Source: Propionibacteriaceae bacterium | Lineage (GTDB): Bacteria; Actinomycetota; Actinomycetes; Propionibacteriales; Propionibacteriaceae | Assembly: GCA_003153855.1 (NCBI GenBank) | Contig: PMBM01000070.1 | Coordinates: forward strand, 33,587-45,694 | Direction: 5' to 3' | DNA length: 12,108 nucleotides | Part shown: positions 1 through 6,709 of the stretch, one piece after another | Numbering within the stretch: the first letter of the stretch is position 1 | Layout of the letters: each line of letters opens with the position of its first letter | Translations under genes and position numbers: made by a program | The notes under the pieces: model-generated | The model's database searches: none | What the model was told of the DNA's origin: nothing | What the model saw: only the letters and a program-made list of their open reading frames with translations

Positions 1-50
1 TGCTCTCCGCGAGCGCGAAAGTGGTCTCCTCGAGCGCAAAAGTGCTCTCG
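1..50. repeat. 21-bp tandem repeat at window edge, about 2.4 copies
   Basis: Two 21-bp units (1-21 and 22-42) differ at only four positions, and a third starts at 43 with the same first seven bases and then decays. Each unit reads TG[C/G]TCTCC followed by a CGAGCGC core and ends in AAAG. Within the units, GCTC and GAGC half-sites face each other. The array lies just past the stop codon of the minus-strand mannosyltransferase and is cut by the window start, so its full length is unknown. Read on the minus strand in one frame it would encode a seven-residue repeat (TFALEET/TFALAES), but nothing supports translation. It is probably an intergenic repeat; its function is unknown. Confidence 0.7.
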
Positions 51-62
51 CCTTGGTGGACT

Positions 63-1754
63 CTAGATCCAGGAGCTGAACCACATGCGGGCAAGCCATT
101 GGGACTGGGTGAGCAGGGCGTCGGTGATGATCGGGTAGATGAACGCGAAGTTGAGGGTGACGATCGCGAGGATGACGCCTGCGACGATGGCGCCTTGTCG
201 GCGGCGGGGGCCCGCGTCGGCTTTACCGAGGATGAGCCCCAGCACCATCGCGAGGCAGATCGCGGTGAACGGGATGATCGTGATCGCGTAGAAGAAGAAC
301 AGCGAGCGCTCGGTGTAGTTGAACCACGGGAGATACGTGGACATCCCCGCGACGATCGGTACGCCGAACCGCCAGTCGCGCCCGGCCACCCACCACGCGA
401 TGGAGACGAGCAGCGCCAGGGCGGCGAACCACCACAGCGTCGGCGTACCGGTCGCGCTGATCACGCGCAGGCAGTTCTCCGTGCTGTTGGCCGGGCACCC
501 GTCCACACCGGGCTGGATGCCGTTGACGGCGTCGATGCCGATCGGGCGGGCGTTGATGAGCCAGCCACCGGGGTGCGCCGCGTACACATGGGTCGAGTGC
601 TTGATGTAGTCACCATTGTGGAAATCCCAGATTTCCTTGTGATAGTAGAGAAGTGACGCCAACGGCTTGCCCAGCAGGTGGACCTGCCAGCTGTCGGGGT
701 GCTGGGCGCCCCACTGCCGGTCGTACCCGCCTTGCGTACGCAGCCAGCTGAACCACGTCGCCACGTACACGATGAAGCTCAGCACCACCATGCTGAAGAA
801 CGCCGGAATGCCGTCGAGCAGCAGGGCCCCGTACGAGCGTCTGCGGGCCCCGGCGAGTCGCCGCGCCGTGATGCTCCACACCACGGCCAGGACGCCGAAG
901 CTGGCGAGCACGAAGACGGCGTTCCACTTCGTGCCCATCGCGAGCCCGAACAGCACGCCTGCTGCGATGAGCCAGGGCCGGAAGACGAAGGGGCCCTTCC
1001 CGCCGCCGTAGTCCGACAGGCCGCGCGTCTCGAGATCTCGTGCCAGACGATGCCGGAAGTAGTCGCGGTCGATGACGACGGCCAGCACCCCGGCCACGAT
1101 GAAGAACGCCTCGAAGATGTCGAGGAGCGCCAGACGACTCATCACGAAGTCGAGCCCGTCGACGCAGAGCAGGAACCCGGCGATCGCGCCGATCATCGTG
1201 CTGCGGGAGAGCCGGCGCGCCAGCCGCACGACGAGCGCGACCATGAGTGACCCGAACACGAGAGACGCGAAGCGCCAGCCGAACGAGTTCATCCCGAACA
1301 GCCACTCGCCCGACGCGATCAGCCACTTGCCGACCTGCGGGTGGACGATGAACGAGGCGTTCGTCGTGAACACGTCCACGTTGCCGGAGGCGATCTGGTC
1401 GTTCGCGTTCTCGGGCCACGACCCCTCGTACCCCAGCTTGAGCAGCGTGTACGCGTCCTTCGCGTAGTAGGTCTCGTCGAAGAGGATCCCCTTCGGGAAC
1501 CAGAAGCCGACGAAACGGACCACGAACGCGAGCGCCGTCAGACCGATCGTGAGCAGCCACGAACGCAGAACGTCAGCCGGCGGAGCGTCGCGGAGCCTGT
1601 CGATGGCGCTGCGGGTGTCGACCGTACGGGTCGGTACGAGTCGGCGGAAGCGCTCACCCCAGCGCGGCGACTTCGGAGCGACATCGACGTCAGGGGCCGT
1701 CTCGAGGTCCGCCTCGGGGACCGCCTCTGGGGGCACGCTCGTCACGCGGGCCAT
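63..1754 (-). CDS. pmt: Protein O-mannosyltransferase (GT39, PMT family)
   Basis: The product is a 563-residue polytopic membrane enzyme that should transfer mannose from polyprenyl-phosphate-mannose to Ser/Thr of proteins during Sec export, as the mycobacterial PMT does. After a charged cytoplasmic tail of about 60 residues, the first membrane segment (about 65-85) leads into the first external loop, which carries the acidic pair Asp93-Glu94 in LFDETYYAKD, the family's catalytic signature. Other typical features are HPQVGKW (138-144), LLDIFEAFF (210-218), and a large central loop (about 335-435) with W/H/D-rich stretches, followed by several C-terminal membrane helices. The length is in the usual range for actinobacterial PMTs (about 500-560). 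The start is the ATG at 1752-1754; no strong Shine-Dalgarno is visible, and the AGG directly upstream is too close. The gene follows the NYN gene by 52 bp on the same strand, so they may be cotranscribed. In mycobacteria PMT is directly divergent from rsmI; here the NYN gene lies between. Confidence 0.95.
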   Translation of the reverse strand: MARVTSVPPEAVPEADLETAPDVDVAPKSPRWGERFRRLVPTRTVDTRSAIDRLRDAPPADVLRSWLLTIGLTALAFVVRFVGFWFPKGILFDETYYAKDAYTLLKLGYEGSWPENANDQIASGNVDVFTTNASFIVHPQVGKWLIASGEWLFGMNSFGWRFASLVFGSLMVALVVRLARRLSRSTMIGAIAGFLLCVDGLDFVMSRLALLDIFEAFFIVAGVLAVVIDRDYFRHRLARDLETRGLSDYGGGKGPFVFRPWLIAAGVLFGLAMGTKWNAVFVLASFGVLAVVWSITARRLAGARRRSYGALLLDGIPAFFSMVVLSFIVYVATWFSWLRTQGGYDRQWGAQHPDSWQVHLLGKPLASLLYYHKEIWDFHNGDYIKHSTHVYAAHPGGWLINARPIGIDAVNGIQPGVDGCPANSTENCLRVISATGTPTLWWFAALALLVSIAWWVAGRDWRFGVPIVAGMSTYLPWFNYTERSLFFFYAITIIPFTAICLAMVLGLILGKADAGPRRRQGAIVAGVILAIVTLNFAFIYPIITDALLTQSQWLARMWFSSWI

Positions 1755-1806
1755 CCTAGGGAATCGGCCGGTCCGACCCGCTGTCGGTCACCTGTGAGCA
1801 CCCGCA

Positions 1807-2865
1807 TCAGCGGCGCCGCAGGCGCAGACGGCGCGTCCTCTGCGTGGCGTCGACCTCGACGAACTTGAACGAGTCGGCGAAGTCGGAGAACGACGCGTAC
1901 CCCAGCTCCTTCTCGTTGAACGCCGGGTCCATGCGCAGAAGCTGGTTCTTCACCGCGGACGCGTCGAGCCACTCGGCCTCCTCGTCGTTGTCGTGCCCGA
2001 GCCGGAGGGCACGCTGCAGCAGCTGGCCGGCGCCCGCCCGAGCCTGGGTCTGCTGGTCGGTGAGCCTGGCGGCCTTCCCGCGGGCTGTCTTCGCGGCCAC
2101 CGCCGGCTCCGCGACAGGCACGGTTGCTGCCGGAGCCTCCTCGACGACCGGCGCCACGTCCGCGGCCGCCTCCGCTGTCTCGGTGACCTCTGCGGCGGCC
2201 TTCGCGTCGGTACGAGACGTGGAGGCCCTTCGGCGCCGCGTCGCCGGCTTGGTCGGTGCCTCCGACGTCACGTCGGGCGCATCGTCGATCGCCTCGACCG
2301 GAGCGACCCCCGCCAGTGCGTCGTAGCTGAGCATCCGGTCGCACGCCGCGGCCAGCGACCTGCTCGTCGACCCCGCAACACCGACCGCCACCACGTACCG
2401 TCCGAGCCGTTTGGCGCGCTGCGCGAGCGCGATGTAGTCGGAGTCGCCGGCGACGATCACGATGTGGGTCAGGTCCGGCAGCCGGAACATGTCCTCGATC
2501 GCGTCCACCGCGAGGCGGATGTCTGCGCCGTTCTTGCCGTACGCAGCCGCAGGGAAGAGCTGTACGAGGTCGACGGCGCGGCCGACCAGCTGCCCGCGGT
2601 AGTCGGCGTTCACGGGCTGGGACCAGTCCGCGTACGCCCTCGTCAGCACGAGCGTGCCGAAGCTCGACGCGTAGTCGATGATCGCGCCGAGGTCGACCGA
2701 CGCCTCCTTGAGGCGAGCGGCGATCTCCTCGGAGCCGTCGCGGATGTACTCGCGCACCCTGTCACGGGTGAAGCGGCCCTTCCCGTGGACCTCGTCGTAG
2801 CGGGAGATGACGATGTTGTCGAAATCGATGTACACCGCGACGCGGTTCTCGCTGATATCAGCCAT
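1807..2865 (-). CDS. NYN (PIN-like) domain protein with C-terminal LOTUS/OST-HTH-like domain
   Basis: This 352-residue protein has three parts. Residues about 7-185 form a NYN domain (LabA/DUF88-like, PIN-type RNase fold): YIDFDN gives Asp14 and Asp16, KNGADIRLAVDA gives Asp115 and Asp121, and VAGDSDY gives Asp141 and Asp143, which together would make a metal-binding acidic centre. Residues about 190-270 are an Ala/Thr/Glu-rich, probably disordered linker with a basic patch (ATRRRR). Residues about 275-340 resemble a LOTUS/OST-HTH RNA-binding module (KNQLLRMDPAFNEKELGY, then FSDFADSFKF), and the protein ends in a very basic tail. NYN plus LOTUS is a known bacterial architecture, presumably for RNA binding or cleavage; the substrate is unknown. 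I chose the ATG at 2863-2865 because NYN homology begins a few residues later; a longer frame to 2976 would overlap rsmI. There is no clear Shine-Dalgarno, and CACACT seven bases upstream could be the -10 of a leaderless transcript. Confidence 0.9.
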   Translation of the reverse strand: MADISENRVAVYIDFDNIVISRYDEVHGKGRFTRDRVREYIRDGSEEIAARLKEASVDLGAIIDYASSFGTLVLTRAYADWSQPVNADYRGQLVGRAVDLVQLFPAAAYGKNGADIRLAVDAIEDMFRLPDLTHIVIVAGDSDYIALAQRAKRLGRYVVAVGVAGSTSRSLAAACDRMLSYDALAGVAPVEAIDDAPDVTSEAPTKPATRRRRASTSRTDAKAAAEVTETAEAAADVAPVVEEAPAATVPVAEPAVAAKTARGKAARLTDQQTQARAGAGQLLQRALRLGHDNDEEAEWLDASAVKNQLLRMDPAFNEKELGYASFSDFADSFKFVEVDATQRTRRLRLRRR

Positions 2866-2867
2866 AC

Positions 2868-2882
2868 AGGCCAGTGTGGCCT
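2868..2882. promoter_or_regulatory. Palindrome in the NYN/rsmI divergent gap
   Basis: AGGCCA-GTG-TGGCCT is a perfect inverted repeat with 6-bp arms. It lies two bases upstream of the NYN start codon within the 41-bp gap between that gene and rsmI. It overlaps the place where the NYN promoter -10 should be, so a repressor bound there could block that gene. An operator role is inference; a chance palindrome in GC-rich DNA is possible. Confidence 0.4.
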
Positions 2883-2906
2883 TTCGTGCCGGCATTGCGC
2901 GCCACA

Positions 2907-3746
2907 ATGGCGCTCGTGGAGACTCTCGGACTGCTCGTGCTCGCCGGGATGCCGATCGGCGACGTCGAGGACGCATCCCCTGCGCTGCTGCGAGCGATCG
3001 CCACCGCGGACGTGATCGCAGCCGAGGACACGCGACGGTTCCAGGCGTTCCTCGTCCGGGCGCACGCGACCTCCACGGGACGGGTCGTCTCCTACTTCGA
3101 GGGCAACGAGTCCGGACGTACGCCCGAGCTGGTCGACCTGCTGCGCCAGGGACTGACCGTGGTCCTCGTGACCGATGCCGGCATGCCGTCGGTGTCCGAT
3201 CCCGGCTACCGCCTCGTCGCGGCGTCGATCGAGGCGGGGATCCGGGTCACCGCCGTACCGGGTCCTTCCGCCGTGCTGACTGCCCTGGCCGTCTCCGGCC
3301 TCGCGACCGACAGGTTCTGCTTCGAGGGGTTCCTGCCTCGGAAGGCGGGCCCTCGCCGTGCCGCGCTCGCGGAGCTGGTCTCCGAACGGCGCACGATGGT
3401 CTTCTTCGAGGCGCCGCACCGGCTCGCCGAGATGCTCGTCGACGCTGCCTCCGTGCTGGGGGAGCAGCGACCCGCGGCGGTGTGCAGGGAGCTGACGAAG
3501 ACGTACGAGGAGGTGCGCAGGGGCGGCCTCGCCGAGCTGGCCAGATGGGCGGCCGAGGGCGTCCTCGGCGAGATCACCGTGGTGGTCGCCGGCGTCCCGG
3601 CGAGCGACCGGCTGCCCCTGTCCGACGCGGTCGACGAGGTCCGGCAGCGAGTCGCGGACGGCGAGAAGAGATCCGCCGCCGCAGCGGCTGTCGCAGCGGC
3701 GACCGGACACGACCGACGAGAGCTGTACGACGGGTCGCGCGGCTGA
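2907..3746 (+). CDS. rsmI: 16S rRNA (cytidine(1402)-2'-O)-methyltransferase RsmI
   Basis: The 279-residue product belongs to the tetrapyrrole-methylase fold family and should use SAM to 2'-O-methylate C1402 of 16S rRNA in the decoding centre. Family motifs are in order: LVLAGMPIGDVED (10-22; other RsmI proteins have ATPIGNLxD), ADVIAAEDTRR (34-44), VLVTDAGMPSVSDPGYRL (86-103, the glycine-rich SAM-binding stretch), VTAVPGPSAVLTAL (114-127), FCFEGFLPRK (137-146), FFEAPHRL (166-173), and RELTKTYEEVRRG (194-206). The length is normal. The start is uncertain: the ATG at 2907 or a GTG at 2916. CACAAT at 2903-2908, seven bases before the GTG, would suit a leaderless start there. It is divergent from the NYN gene, and the prs-like gene follows after 65 bp. 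Confidence 0.95.
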   Translation: MALVETLGLLVLAGMPIGDVEDASPALLRAIATADVIAAEDTRRFQAFLVRAHATSTGRVVSYFEGNESGRTPELVDLLRQGLTVVLVTDAGMPSVSDPGYRLVAASIEAGIRVTAVPGPSAVLTALAVSGLATDRFCFEGFLPRKAGPRRAALAELVSERRTMVFFEAPHRLAEMLVDAASVLGEQRPAAVCRELTKTYEEVRRGGLAELARWAAEGVLGEITVVVAGVPASDRLPLSDAVDEVRQRVADGEKRSAAAAAVAAATGHDRRELYDGSRG

Positions 3747-3774
3747 GTGTCGAAGGCGACGGGATGGACCGTGT

Positions 3775-3803
3775 CAGACATCTCCCGCCGCGTCCCCTAT
3801 TCT
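3775..3803 (+). promoter_or_regulatory. Predicted promoter of the prs-like gene, apparently leaderless
   Basis: CAGACA (3775-3780; four of six bases match TTGACA) is followed by a 17-bp spacer and TATTCT (3798-3803). Transcription would begin about eight bases later, at the GTG start codon itself (3812). No Shine-Dalgarno is present, which agrees with a leaderless transcript, common in actinobacteria. The gene therefore probably has a promoter separate from rsmI. Confidence 0.55.
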
Positions 3804-3811
3804 GCGTCCAC

Positions 3812-4762
3812 GTGAGTGATATCACCGTCTTCTCGGGTTCCGCCCATCGTGAGTTCGCCGAGGAGGTGTGTTCCATCCTCGGGACCGAGGTCGCGCCGTC
3901 GCGGACCACGCGGTTCTCGAACGACTGCCTCCAGGTCCAGCTGCGCGACAACTGCCGCAAGCGCGAGGTCTTCATCATCCAACCGCTCGTCCCGCCGGTT
4001 CAGGAGAACCTCGTCGAGCTGCTGCTGATGATCGACGCTGCCCGTGGCGCGTCCGCCGCACAGATCACGGCGGTGATCCCACACTTCGCGTACGCACGCT
4101 CCGACAAGAAGGACGCTCCCCGCATCTCGATCGGCGCCCGTCTCATCGCGCAGCTGCTCAAGACCGCCGGCGCCGACAGGGTCGTGACCATGGCCCTGCA
4201 CTCACCGCAGGTCCACGGCATGTTCGACATCCCGGTCGACCACCTCGACGCGACCAAGGTGCTCGCCGACCACTTCCGTACACGCGACCTGTCCAACACG
4301 GTCGTCGTGTCGCCCGACTTCGGCAGTGCCAAGGCGGCGAACCACTTCTCCAGGGAGCTCAAGGTCGGCGTGGCGGCGGGCTCGAAGCGCCGGCTCGCCG
4401 ACGACCGCGTGGTCATCGACGCCATCGTCGGAGACGTCGCCGGCAAGGACGTGCTCGTCCTCGACGACGAGATCGCCACCGCAGGCTCGACCATCGAGCT
4501 CATCGAGAGGCTGCGCGAGATCGGCGTCGGTGAGATCCGGGCGGTCTGCACCCACGGCCTGTTCACGGGGAAGGCGGTCGAGCGGCTGAACAACCAGCCG
4601 GACCTGGCCGAGGTTGTCACGACCAACACGGTGCCGAAGCGCGACGGTCTGAACAACCTCGAGGTGATCAGCGTGGCGCCACTGTTCGCGGAAGCGATCC
4701 GGCGCATCACGAGTGGGGAGTCCGTCTCGTCGCTGTTCTCGGACGAGCCGACGTACGGTTGA
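3812..4762 (+). CDS. Ribose-phosphate pyrophosphokinase family protein, divergent type
   Basis: The 316-residue product aligns end to end with PRPP synthetases, which make PRPP from ribose-5-phosphate and ATP for nucleotide, His and Trp synthesis. Conserved features are the N-terminal ITVFSGSAH, ITAVIPHFAYARSDKK (85-100), ISIGARLIAQLLKTAGADRV, GMFDIPVDHL (136-145), SPD (167-169), KRR (192-194), IVGDVAGKDVLVLDDE (205-220), and the C-terminal SVSSLF. Several normally conserved positions differ: FSDGE is FSNDC (35-39), YARQD is YARSD, VDLH is MALH (127-130), PDxGG is PDFGS, and the phosphate loop DDxIDTxGT is DDEIATAGST (218-227), which loses its third Asp. It may be a second, divergent PRPP synthetase beside a canonical glmU-linked copy elsewhere, or a related enzyme. 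The GTG start is chosen from homology and the promoter; an in-frame ATG at 3764 lies upstream of the predicted transcription start. Confidence 0.9.
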   Translation: MSDITVFSGSAHREFAEEVCSILGTEVAPSRTTRFSNDCLQVQLRDNCRKREVFIIQPLVPPVQENLVELLLMIDAARGASAAQITAVIPHFAYARSDKKDAPRISIGARLIAQLLKTAGADRVVTMALHSPQVHGMFDIPVDHLDATKVLADHFRTRDLSNTVVVSPDFGSAKAANHFSRELKVGVAAGSKRRLADDRVVIDAIVGDVAGKDVLVLDDEIATAGSTIELIERLREIGVGEIRAVCTHGLFTGKAVERLNNQPDLAEVVTTNTVPKRDGLNNLEVISVAPLFAEAIRRITSGESVSSLFSDEPTYG

Positions 4763-4775
4763 TAGTTCCTTAATC

Positions 4776-4797
4776 TGAGGCTCTCCTGGAGGCCTCA
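4776..4797 (+). terminator. Hairpin after the prs-like gene, possible terminator
   Basis: Thirteen bases past the stop, TGAGGC pairs with GCCTCA and an inner CTC pairs with GAG across a three-base loop. The result is a nine-pair stem with one bulged T. No U-run follows, so it is not a textbook intrinsic terminator, but U-less hairpins are common at actinobacterial gene ends. The rest of the 213-bp gap before carD (about 4798-4940) contains no gene I can recognise. Confidence 0.45.
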
Positions 4798-4940
4798 CGG
4801 ACCACCCTGACCCGACCCTGAGGTTCGGCACTTCGCAGAAACCACCTAGTCAGCGCGAGGATGGGCCGCGCAGGCACATGGGCTGGCTTTCTGTCAAGAC
4901 CCCAACCTCGCTGCGGCTAGGGAGAATACCCTTGTGGGCG

Positions 4941-4949
4941 TGCTAAACT
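4941..4949 (+). promoter_or_regulatory. Predicted extended -10 of the carD promoter
   Basis: TGC-TAAACT fits an extended -10 element (TGn followed by TAnnnT). No convincing -35 lies 16-18 bp upstream, which is tolerable for extended -10 promoters. Transcription would start near 4956, giving a short leader that carries the Shine-Dalgarno. It is the best-looking of several weak candidates in the gap. Confidence 0.4.
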
Positions 4950-4952
4950 TGG

Positions 4953-4976
4953 TGACAGGAAGGGGTCTACCTGTCA
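4953..4976 (+). promoter_or_regulatory. Inverted repeat bracketing the carD ribosome-binding site
   Basis: TGACAGG and CCTGTCA form perfect 7-bp arms around a 10-base centre (AAGGGGTCTA). The purine-rich Shine-Dalgarno AGGAAGGGG (4957-4965) lies partly in the left arm and partly in the centre, and the last base of the right arm is the A of the ATG. As RNA it would form a hairpin holding the start codon at its base; as DNA it would be a symmetric operator. If transcription starts near 4956 the left arm would be cut, which favours the DNA reading. Confidence 0.5.
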
Positions 4977-5461
4977 TGACTTTTACAGTCGGCGAAACCG
5001 TTGTCTACCCGAACCATGGGGCGGCAGTGATCGAAGACATTGAAACCCGCCAGATGAAAGGTGAGGACAAGCTGTACCTGGTCCTCCGCATCGTCGGCCA
5101 GAACGATCTCATCGTACGCGTACCTGCCTGCAACCTTGATCTGGTGGGCGTGCGCGACGTGGTCGATGCCGATGGGCTTGAGGTTGTCTTCTCCGTCCTG
5201 AGGGCACCGCATACAGAGGAGCCGACCAACTGGTCGCGTCGCTTCAAGGCCAACGCCGAGAAGCTCCGCTCCGGAAACGTCATCAAGGTCGCCGAGATCG
5301 TTCGGGACCTGTGGCGTCGCGATCGTGAGCGCGGACTGTCCGCCGGCGAGAAGCGGATGCTTGCTCGTGCCCGTCAGATCCTCGTCTCCGAGCTCGCGCT
5401 CGCAGAGAAGGTCACCGACGAGAAGGCAGAGGTGCTCCTCGACGAGGTGCTCGCCTCGTAG
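4976..5461 (+). CDS. carD: CarD family RNA-polymerase-binding transcription regulator
   Basis: The 161-residue product matches actinobacterial CarD throughout. Its N-terminal Tudor-like RNAP-interaction domain (about 1-60: [20 protein letters not shown], then [12 protein letters not shown]) binds the RNAP beta subunit. Its C-terminal helical domain contacts promoter DNA at the upstream edge of the bubble (conserved [16 protein letters not shown] and [19 protein letters not shown]). CarD stabilises open complexes, notably at rRNA and growth promoters, and is essential in M. tuberculosis. The ATG at 4976 is chosen because CarD homology starts there and a good Shine-Dalgarno (AGGAAGGGG) lies 10 bases upstream; an in-frame extension to 4934 lacks homology. 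The stop codon overlaps the ispD start by one base, so carD, ispD and ispF are probably one translationally coupled operon, as in mycobacteria. Confidence 0.97.
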   Translation: MTFTVGETVVYPNHGAAVIEDIETRQMKGEDKLYLVLRIVGQNDLIVRVPACNLDLVGVRDVVDADGLEVVFSVLRAPHTEEPTNWSRRFKANAEKLRSGNVIKVAEIVRDLWRRDRERGLSAGEKRMLARARQILVSELALAEKVTDEKAEVLLDEVLAS

Positions 5462-6147
5462 TGAGCCAGAACACGTCATCAGAGCCGGTCGTCGCCATTG
5501 TGGTGGCGGCCGGCTCCGGCGTTCGCCTCGGCGGTGAGGTGCCCAAGGCGCTGCGACCCCTCGCCGGCCGTGCTCTCGTGAGGTGGTCCGTCGAGGCGTT
5601 GGCCGCAGGTGGCGTGACCCAGGTCGTCGTGGTCGTCGGTGACGGCCTGCAGGACATGTTCACGGAGGCGCTCTCGGGCGCCTCCATCCCGTGGCGCCTG
5701 GTCGTCGGCGGTGCCACACGTCAGGAGTCGGTGGCCCATGGCATCGCGGCGCTGCCCCCTGGTGGGGTCGTCCTGGTCCACGACGCTGCACGGCCGCTCG
5801 TACCGGCTGAGGTCGTACGCGGCGTGGTCGAGGCCGTACGTACCGGAGCCGCGGCTGTGATCCCCGTCGTAGGGGTCAGCGACACCATCCGCCAGGTCGT
5901 CGAGTCAGGCAGCCTGGTCGTCGACCGGAGCCGCCTGCGCGCCGTCCAGACCCCGCAGGGGTTCGCTCGTGAGGCACTGGTCACGGCGCACGCGGCGGCG
6001 AACGGCAAGGACTTCACCGACGACGCCGCGGTCTGCGAGGCGTGCGGGTACGAGGTCGTACTGGTCCCCGGCTCGCGGGAGTCGCTGAAGGTCACCGAGC
6101 CACATGACCTCGCCGTGGCAGAGGCGATCGTGAGGGAGCGGGCATGA
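5461..6147 (+). CDS. ispD: 2-C-methyl-D-erythritol 4-phosphate cytidylyltransferase IspD
   Basis: The 228-residue cytosolic enzyme joins CTP and MEP to give CDP-ME, the third step of the MEP isoprenoid pathway. The nucleotide-binding signature [15 protein letters not shown] (16-30) supplies the catalytic Arg22 and Lys29. GGATRQESV (83-91), [12 protein letters not shown] (104-115), [10 protein letters not shown] (137-146), TPQGF (164-168), FTDDA (185-189) and LKVTEPHDL (209-217) all match the family, and the length is normal. Translation starts at a GTG whose G is the last base of the carD TAG; there is no strong Shine-Dalgarno, so coupling to carD is likely. Its TGA overlaps the ispF ATG as ATGA. 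Confidence 0.97.
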   Translation: MSQNTSSEPVVAIVVAAGSGVRLGGEVPKALRPLAGRALVRWSVEALAAGGVTQVVVVVGDGLQDMFTEALSGASIPWRLVVGGATRQESVAHGIAALPPGGVVLVHDAARPLVPAEVVRGVVEAVRTGAAAVIPVVGVSDTIRQVVESGSLVVDRSRLRAVQTPQGFAREALVTAHAAANGKDFTDDAAVCEACGYEVVLVPGSRESLKVTEPHDLAVAEAIVRERA

Positions 6148-6611
6148 TCCCCAGGACCGGCGTCGGCATGGACGCTCACCGGCTCGAGCAGGGCCACCCC
6201 ATGTGGTGCGCCGGGCTGTACTTCGCGGACGAGCCCGCCGGCCTCGCGGGACACTCCGACGGCGACGTCGCGGCCCATGCGGCGTGCGACGCGTTGCTCG
6301 CCGCTGCAGGCCTCGGCGACCTCGGGTCGAACTTCGGCACCTCCGAGCCCGAATGGGCGGGCGCATCCGGTGTGACGTTCCTCGCGGAGGTCGCACGACG
6401 CGTACGGGCGGCCGGCTACGAGATCGGCAACGTCTCCGTACAGGTCATCGGCAACCGGCCCCGCCTCGGGGCACGCCGGTCCGAGGCCGAGGGCGTGCTG
6501 TCCGCCGCGCTCGGCGCTCCGGTCAGTCTGTCCGCCACAACCACCGACGGCATGGGCTTCACCGGCCGCGGCGAGGGAGTCGCCGCGATCGCGACCGCAC
6601 TGATCGTCTAG
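6144..6611 (+). CDS. ispF: 2-C-methyl-D-erythritol 2,4-cyclodiphosphate synthase IspF
   Basis: The 155-residue trimeric zinc enzyme converts CDP-ME-2-phosphate to MEcPP with release of CMP. Predicted metal ligands are Asp10 and His12 (VGMDAHRL) and His45 in [17 protein letters not shown] (36-52). [14 protein letters not shown] (99-112) and [15 protein letters not shown] (131-145) are the other signatures; the Ser before ATTT, where many bacteria have Lys, is usual for actinobacteria. The start overlaps the ispD stop as ATGA. In mycobacteria cysS follows; here the operon ends and faces a convergent metallopeptidase gene 98 bp away. Confidence 0.97.
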   Translation: MIPRTGVGMDAHRLEQGHPMWCAGLYFADEPAGLAGHSDGDVAAHAACDALLAAAGLGDLGSNFGTSEPEWAGASGVTFLAEVARRVRAAGYEIGNVSVQVIGNRPRLGARRSEAEGVLSAALGAPVSLSATTTDGMGFTGRGEGVAAIATALIV

Positions 6612-6658
6612 CGGACGCCGACGGCCCCGACCTCTCCCGTACGCCCCCCACGTCCTCG

Positions 6659-6672
6659 AGGCTCAGGAGCCT
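6659..6672. repeat. Inverted repeat between convergent ispF and metallopeptidase genes
   Basis: AGGCTC-AG-GAGCCT has perfect 6-bp arms around two bases and lies in the 98-bp gap between converging stop codons. A short bidirectional terminator is possible, but no U-run flanks it on either strand. A weaker AGGGG/CCCCT pair (6691-6695 and 6707-6711) lies beside the metallopeptidase stop. Confidence 0.35.
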
Positions 6673-6709
6673 GTCGACGACGGCGATCAGAGGGGCTGCA
6701 GGCACACCC

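Noticed and set aside
1..50. CRISPR array
   Set aside because: The 21-bp units are directly adjacent with no variable spacers, and no cas gene is present.
21..656. A plus-strand frame opposite the end of the mannosyltransferase
   Set aside because: It starts inside the 21-bp repeat and is antisense to conserved PMT sequence; no recognisable domain.
1773..1787. CCGAC/GTCGG hairpin between the NYN and PMT genes as a terminator
   Set aside because: Only five base pairs, no U-run, and the two genes are close on the same strand; chance is likely in such GC-rich DNA.
1993..3015. A long plus-strand frame opposite the NYN gene
   Set aside because: Antisense to a gene with clear NYN motifs; its composition (Arg/His/Gly-rich) is typical of a GC-rich shadow frame.
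2807..4762. A 651-codon frame that would fuse an N-terminal extension to the prs-like protein
   Set aside because: The first 335 codons overlap rsmI in another frame and are Arg-rich without homology; PRPP synthetase similarity starts at the GTG at 3812, where a promoter also ends.
4934..4975. Longer N-terminus for CarD
   Set aside because: The 14 extra residues have no CarD homology, would place the Shine-Dalgarno inside the gene, and overlap the predicted promoter.
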